Origin: an uncultured Collinsella sp.
GTDB lineage: Bacteria > Actinomycetota > Coriobacteriia > Coriobacteriales > Coriobacteriaceae
Reading direction: 5' to 3'
DNA: 64,000 bases
Assembly: GCA_934654835.1 (NCBI GenBank)
Contig: CAKUGY010000001.1
Span: forward strand, 1 to 64,000
The notes beneath the pieces were generated by a model. The model was not told the origin of the DNA, did not search any database, and saw only the letters and a list, made by a program, of their open reading frames with translations. The translations under genes were made by a program, and so were the position numbers. Positions 62,884 to 64,000 of the stretch are shown here, piece after piece (position 1 is the first letter of the stretch; each line of letters starts with the position of its first letter).

Positions 62884-62962
62884 CTTGGTAGATTTTAAGG
62901 CATGTCCCAAGAATCTACCAAAGCAAAAACCACCACAAAGGTGCCTGTCCCCTTTGTGGTGG
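62884..62962. repeat. Hairpin plus AAAGG/CCTTT palindrome
   Basis: TTGGTAGATT (62885-62894) and AATCTACCAA (62912-62921) form one stem; CCACCACAAAGG-TGCCTGTCC-CCTTTGTGGTGG follows at 62930-62962. Both lie just past the stop codon of the MoaC-MobB gene. Confidence 0.75.
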
Positions 62963-62979
62963 AAATGGCGTTTGCTCAG

Positions 62980-64000
62980 CTAGGCGAGATAGTCTTGAAT
63001 CAAATCACAGATGGCTCGGGCGTCGTTGATGTTGATGGCTCGGGTCGCGAAGCCGGCGTCGAAGGCCTGGCGTGCCAGGGCCTCGTTGCAGGCGAGGGCC
63101 AGCGTGCGGCCGTCGACCAGATCGAGCGAGCTCTTGCCGCGCAGACGGTCGACACCGGAGCGCGCGACCACGATATTGTCGAAGCCCTCGGTCTTATAGC
63201 CCTCAATGATCACCACGTCGACGTCGTTGTAGCGTGACAGCAGCTCGCGCGCGGACATCTCGTCCTCCTCGCGCGTGTCGGCGTACTCCGCCCAGCGCGT
63301 GGCGCAAATGAGGCCCACGTGTTTGGATCCGGCCTGGTGATGGCGCCAGGTGTCCTTGGCGGGCACGTCGATATCAAAGCCATGATGTCCATGATGCTTG
63401 AGCGAACCCACGCGCAGGCCGCGACGAGTAAGCTCGGCGATGACTTTCTCGACAAGTGTGGTCTTGCCCGAGTTCTGGTATCCGATGAACGCGATCGCTG
63501 GGGCGGCCGGGGTGGGGGCTGCAGGCGCGGCAGCGGCGACAGGCACGCTCGCGGGCGTGGCGCTGTCGGCAGCAGCGGCCTCGGCAGCAGCAGCTTGACG
63601 CTCCGCGCGATCCCACACGCCCGAACGGCCGCCCTCCTTGTGCAGCAGACGCACATCGACGATCTCCATGCCGCGGTCGACGGCCTTGCACATGTCGTAG
63701 ATGGTCAGGCACGCGGCGCTCGCGCCGGTCAGCGCCTCCATCTCGATGCCCGTCTTGCCCGTCACGCCCGCCGTGACCAGTACGTGAAAGCCGACCTGTC
63801 CGTCGGGACGCGCCGGCGCCCAGCCCTCGGGCGTCTCGTCGGCCGGCGTTCCCGCCGAAGCGATGGGCTCGATATCGCACTTGCTCTTGGTGATGAGCAG
63901 CGGATGGCACATGGGGATGATGTCGCTCGTGCGCTTGATGGCCATGATGCCCGCCACGCGCGCGCAGGCAAGCACGTCGCCCTTCTTGGCGCGGTCCTGC
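62980..64000 (-). CDS. moaC-mobB: MoaC-MobB fusion protein (partial)
   Basis: The frame enters from the right edge, so the N-terminus is missing. About 340 residues are visible. The first part is MoaC, cyclic pyranopterin monophosphate synthase of molybdenum cofactor synthesis: [31 protein letters not shown] and the lysine end [10 protein letters not shown]. An alanine/proline linker (about residues 140-165 of the visible part) leads to a MobB-type GTPase: P-loop [19 protein letters not shown] and DVVIIEGYK, which helps attach guanine dinucleotide to the cofactor. Two proteins that are usually separate are therefore joined. Confidence 0.93.
   Translation of the reverse strand, partial: QDRAKKGDVLACARVAGIMAIKRTSDIIPMCHPLLITKSKCDIEPIASAGTPADETPEGWAPARPDGQVGFHVLVTAGVTGKTGIEMEALTGASAACLTIYDMCKAVDRGMEIVDVRLLHKEGGRSGVWDRAERQAAAAEAAAADSATPASVPVAAAAPAAPTPAAPAIAFIGYQNSGKTTLVEKVIAELTRRGLRVGSLKHHGHHGFDIDVPAKDTWRHHQAGSKHVGLICATRWAEYADTREEDEMSARELLSRYNDVDVVIIEGYKTEGFDNIVVARSGVDRLRGKSSLDLVDGRTLALACNEALARQAFDAGFATRAININDARAICDLIQDYLA

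Overview
The window is a stretch of chromosome from a high-GC Gram-positive anaerobe of the gut, most like Coriobacteriia and probably Collinsella. This is inferred from gene content and style: type III glutamine synthetase, lipid II amidation genes, a SpaA-type pilus, GatCAB, many iron-sulfur and fermentation enzymes, GC-rich codons and many short palindromic intergenic repeats. No 16S rRNA gene is present, so the genus is an inference.

Layout. Positions 1-1353 look like the end of an integrated element: a partial excisionase-like helix-turn-helix gene, a divergent XRE regulator with a CGTAC operator cluster, and a field of TTTACTCCCC repeats next to the 3' end of guaA. From 1354 to 16335 come guaA, asparaginase, a small XRE regulator with a perfect 24-bp operator, YchF, a multi-cluster ferredoxin protein, a D-2-hydroxyacid dehydrogenase, two metal-dependent alcohol/glycerol dehydrogenases, two unknown repeat-type proteins and a fused MurT-GatD. 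Positions 16336-17341 hold tRNA-Glu embedded in repeats and a MITE-like element. Then follow glnA (type III), metF, a separate methionine-synthase reactivation protein and metH, a UPF0210 protein whose 3' end lies in a palindromic element, a methyltransferase, YhbY, a large STAND/SARP regulator, and an amino-sugar/cell-wall block (nagB, EIIA, glmM) next to rpsI-rplM.

From 34860 to 42761 are a patatin-like protein, a 62-bp tandem palindromic repeat array, tmRNA with its own associated repeat, a PIN toxin-antitoxin pair, a P1B-type ATPase with its small partner, a second MITE-like element and a DUF4143-type ATPase with a long palindromic operator. Positions 42762-47464 carry an exporter-fold ABC pair with a divergent AraC regulator, resembling siderophore uptake loci. 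A 136-bp element with perfect 38-bp inverted repeats separates this from gatCAB. Positions 51468-59941 hold a pilus operon read leftward: tip adhesin, second pilin, major pilin, a small membrane peptide and a class C sortase. The right end has a Cof-type HAD phosphatase, an MFS transporter and a MoaC-MobB fusion cut by the window edge.

The most unusual material is between genes: a family of short AAAGG-CCTGTCC-CCTTT palindromes placed just after stop codons, repeats attached to the 3' ends of tRNA-Glu and tmRNA that carry antisense copies of the T arm, and at least four MITE-like inverted-repeat elements.
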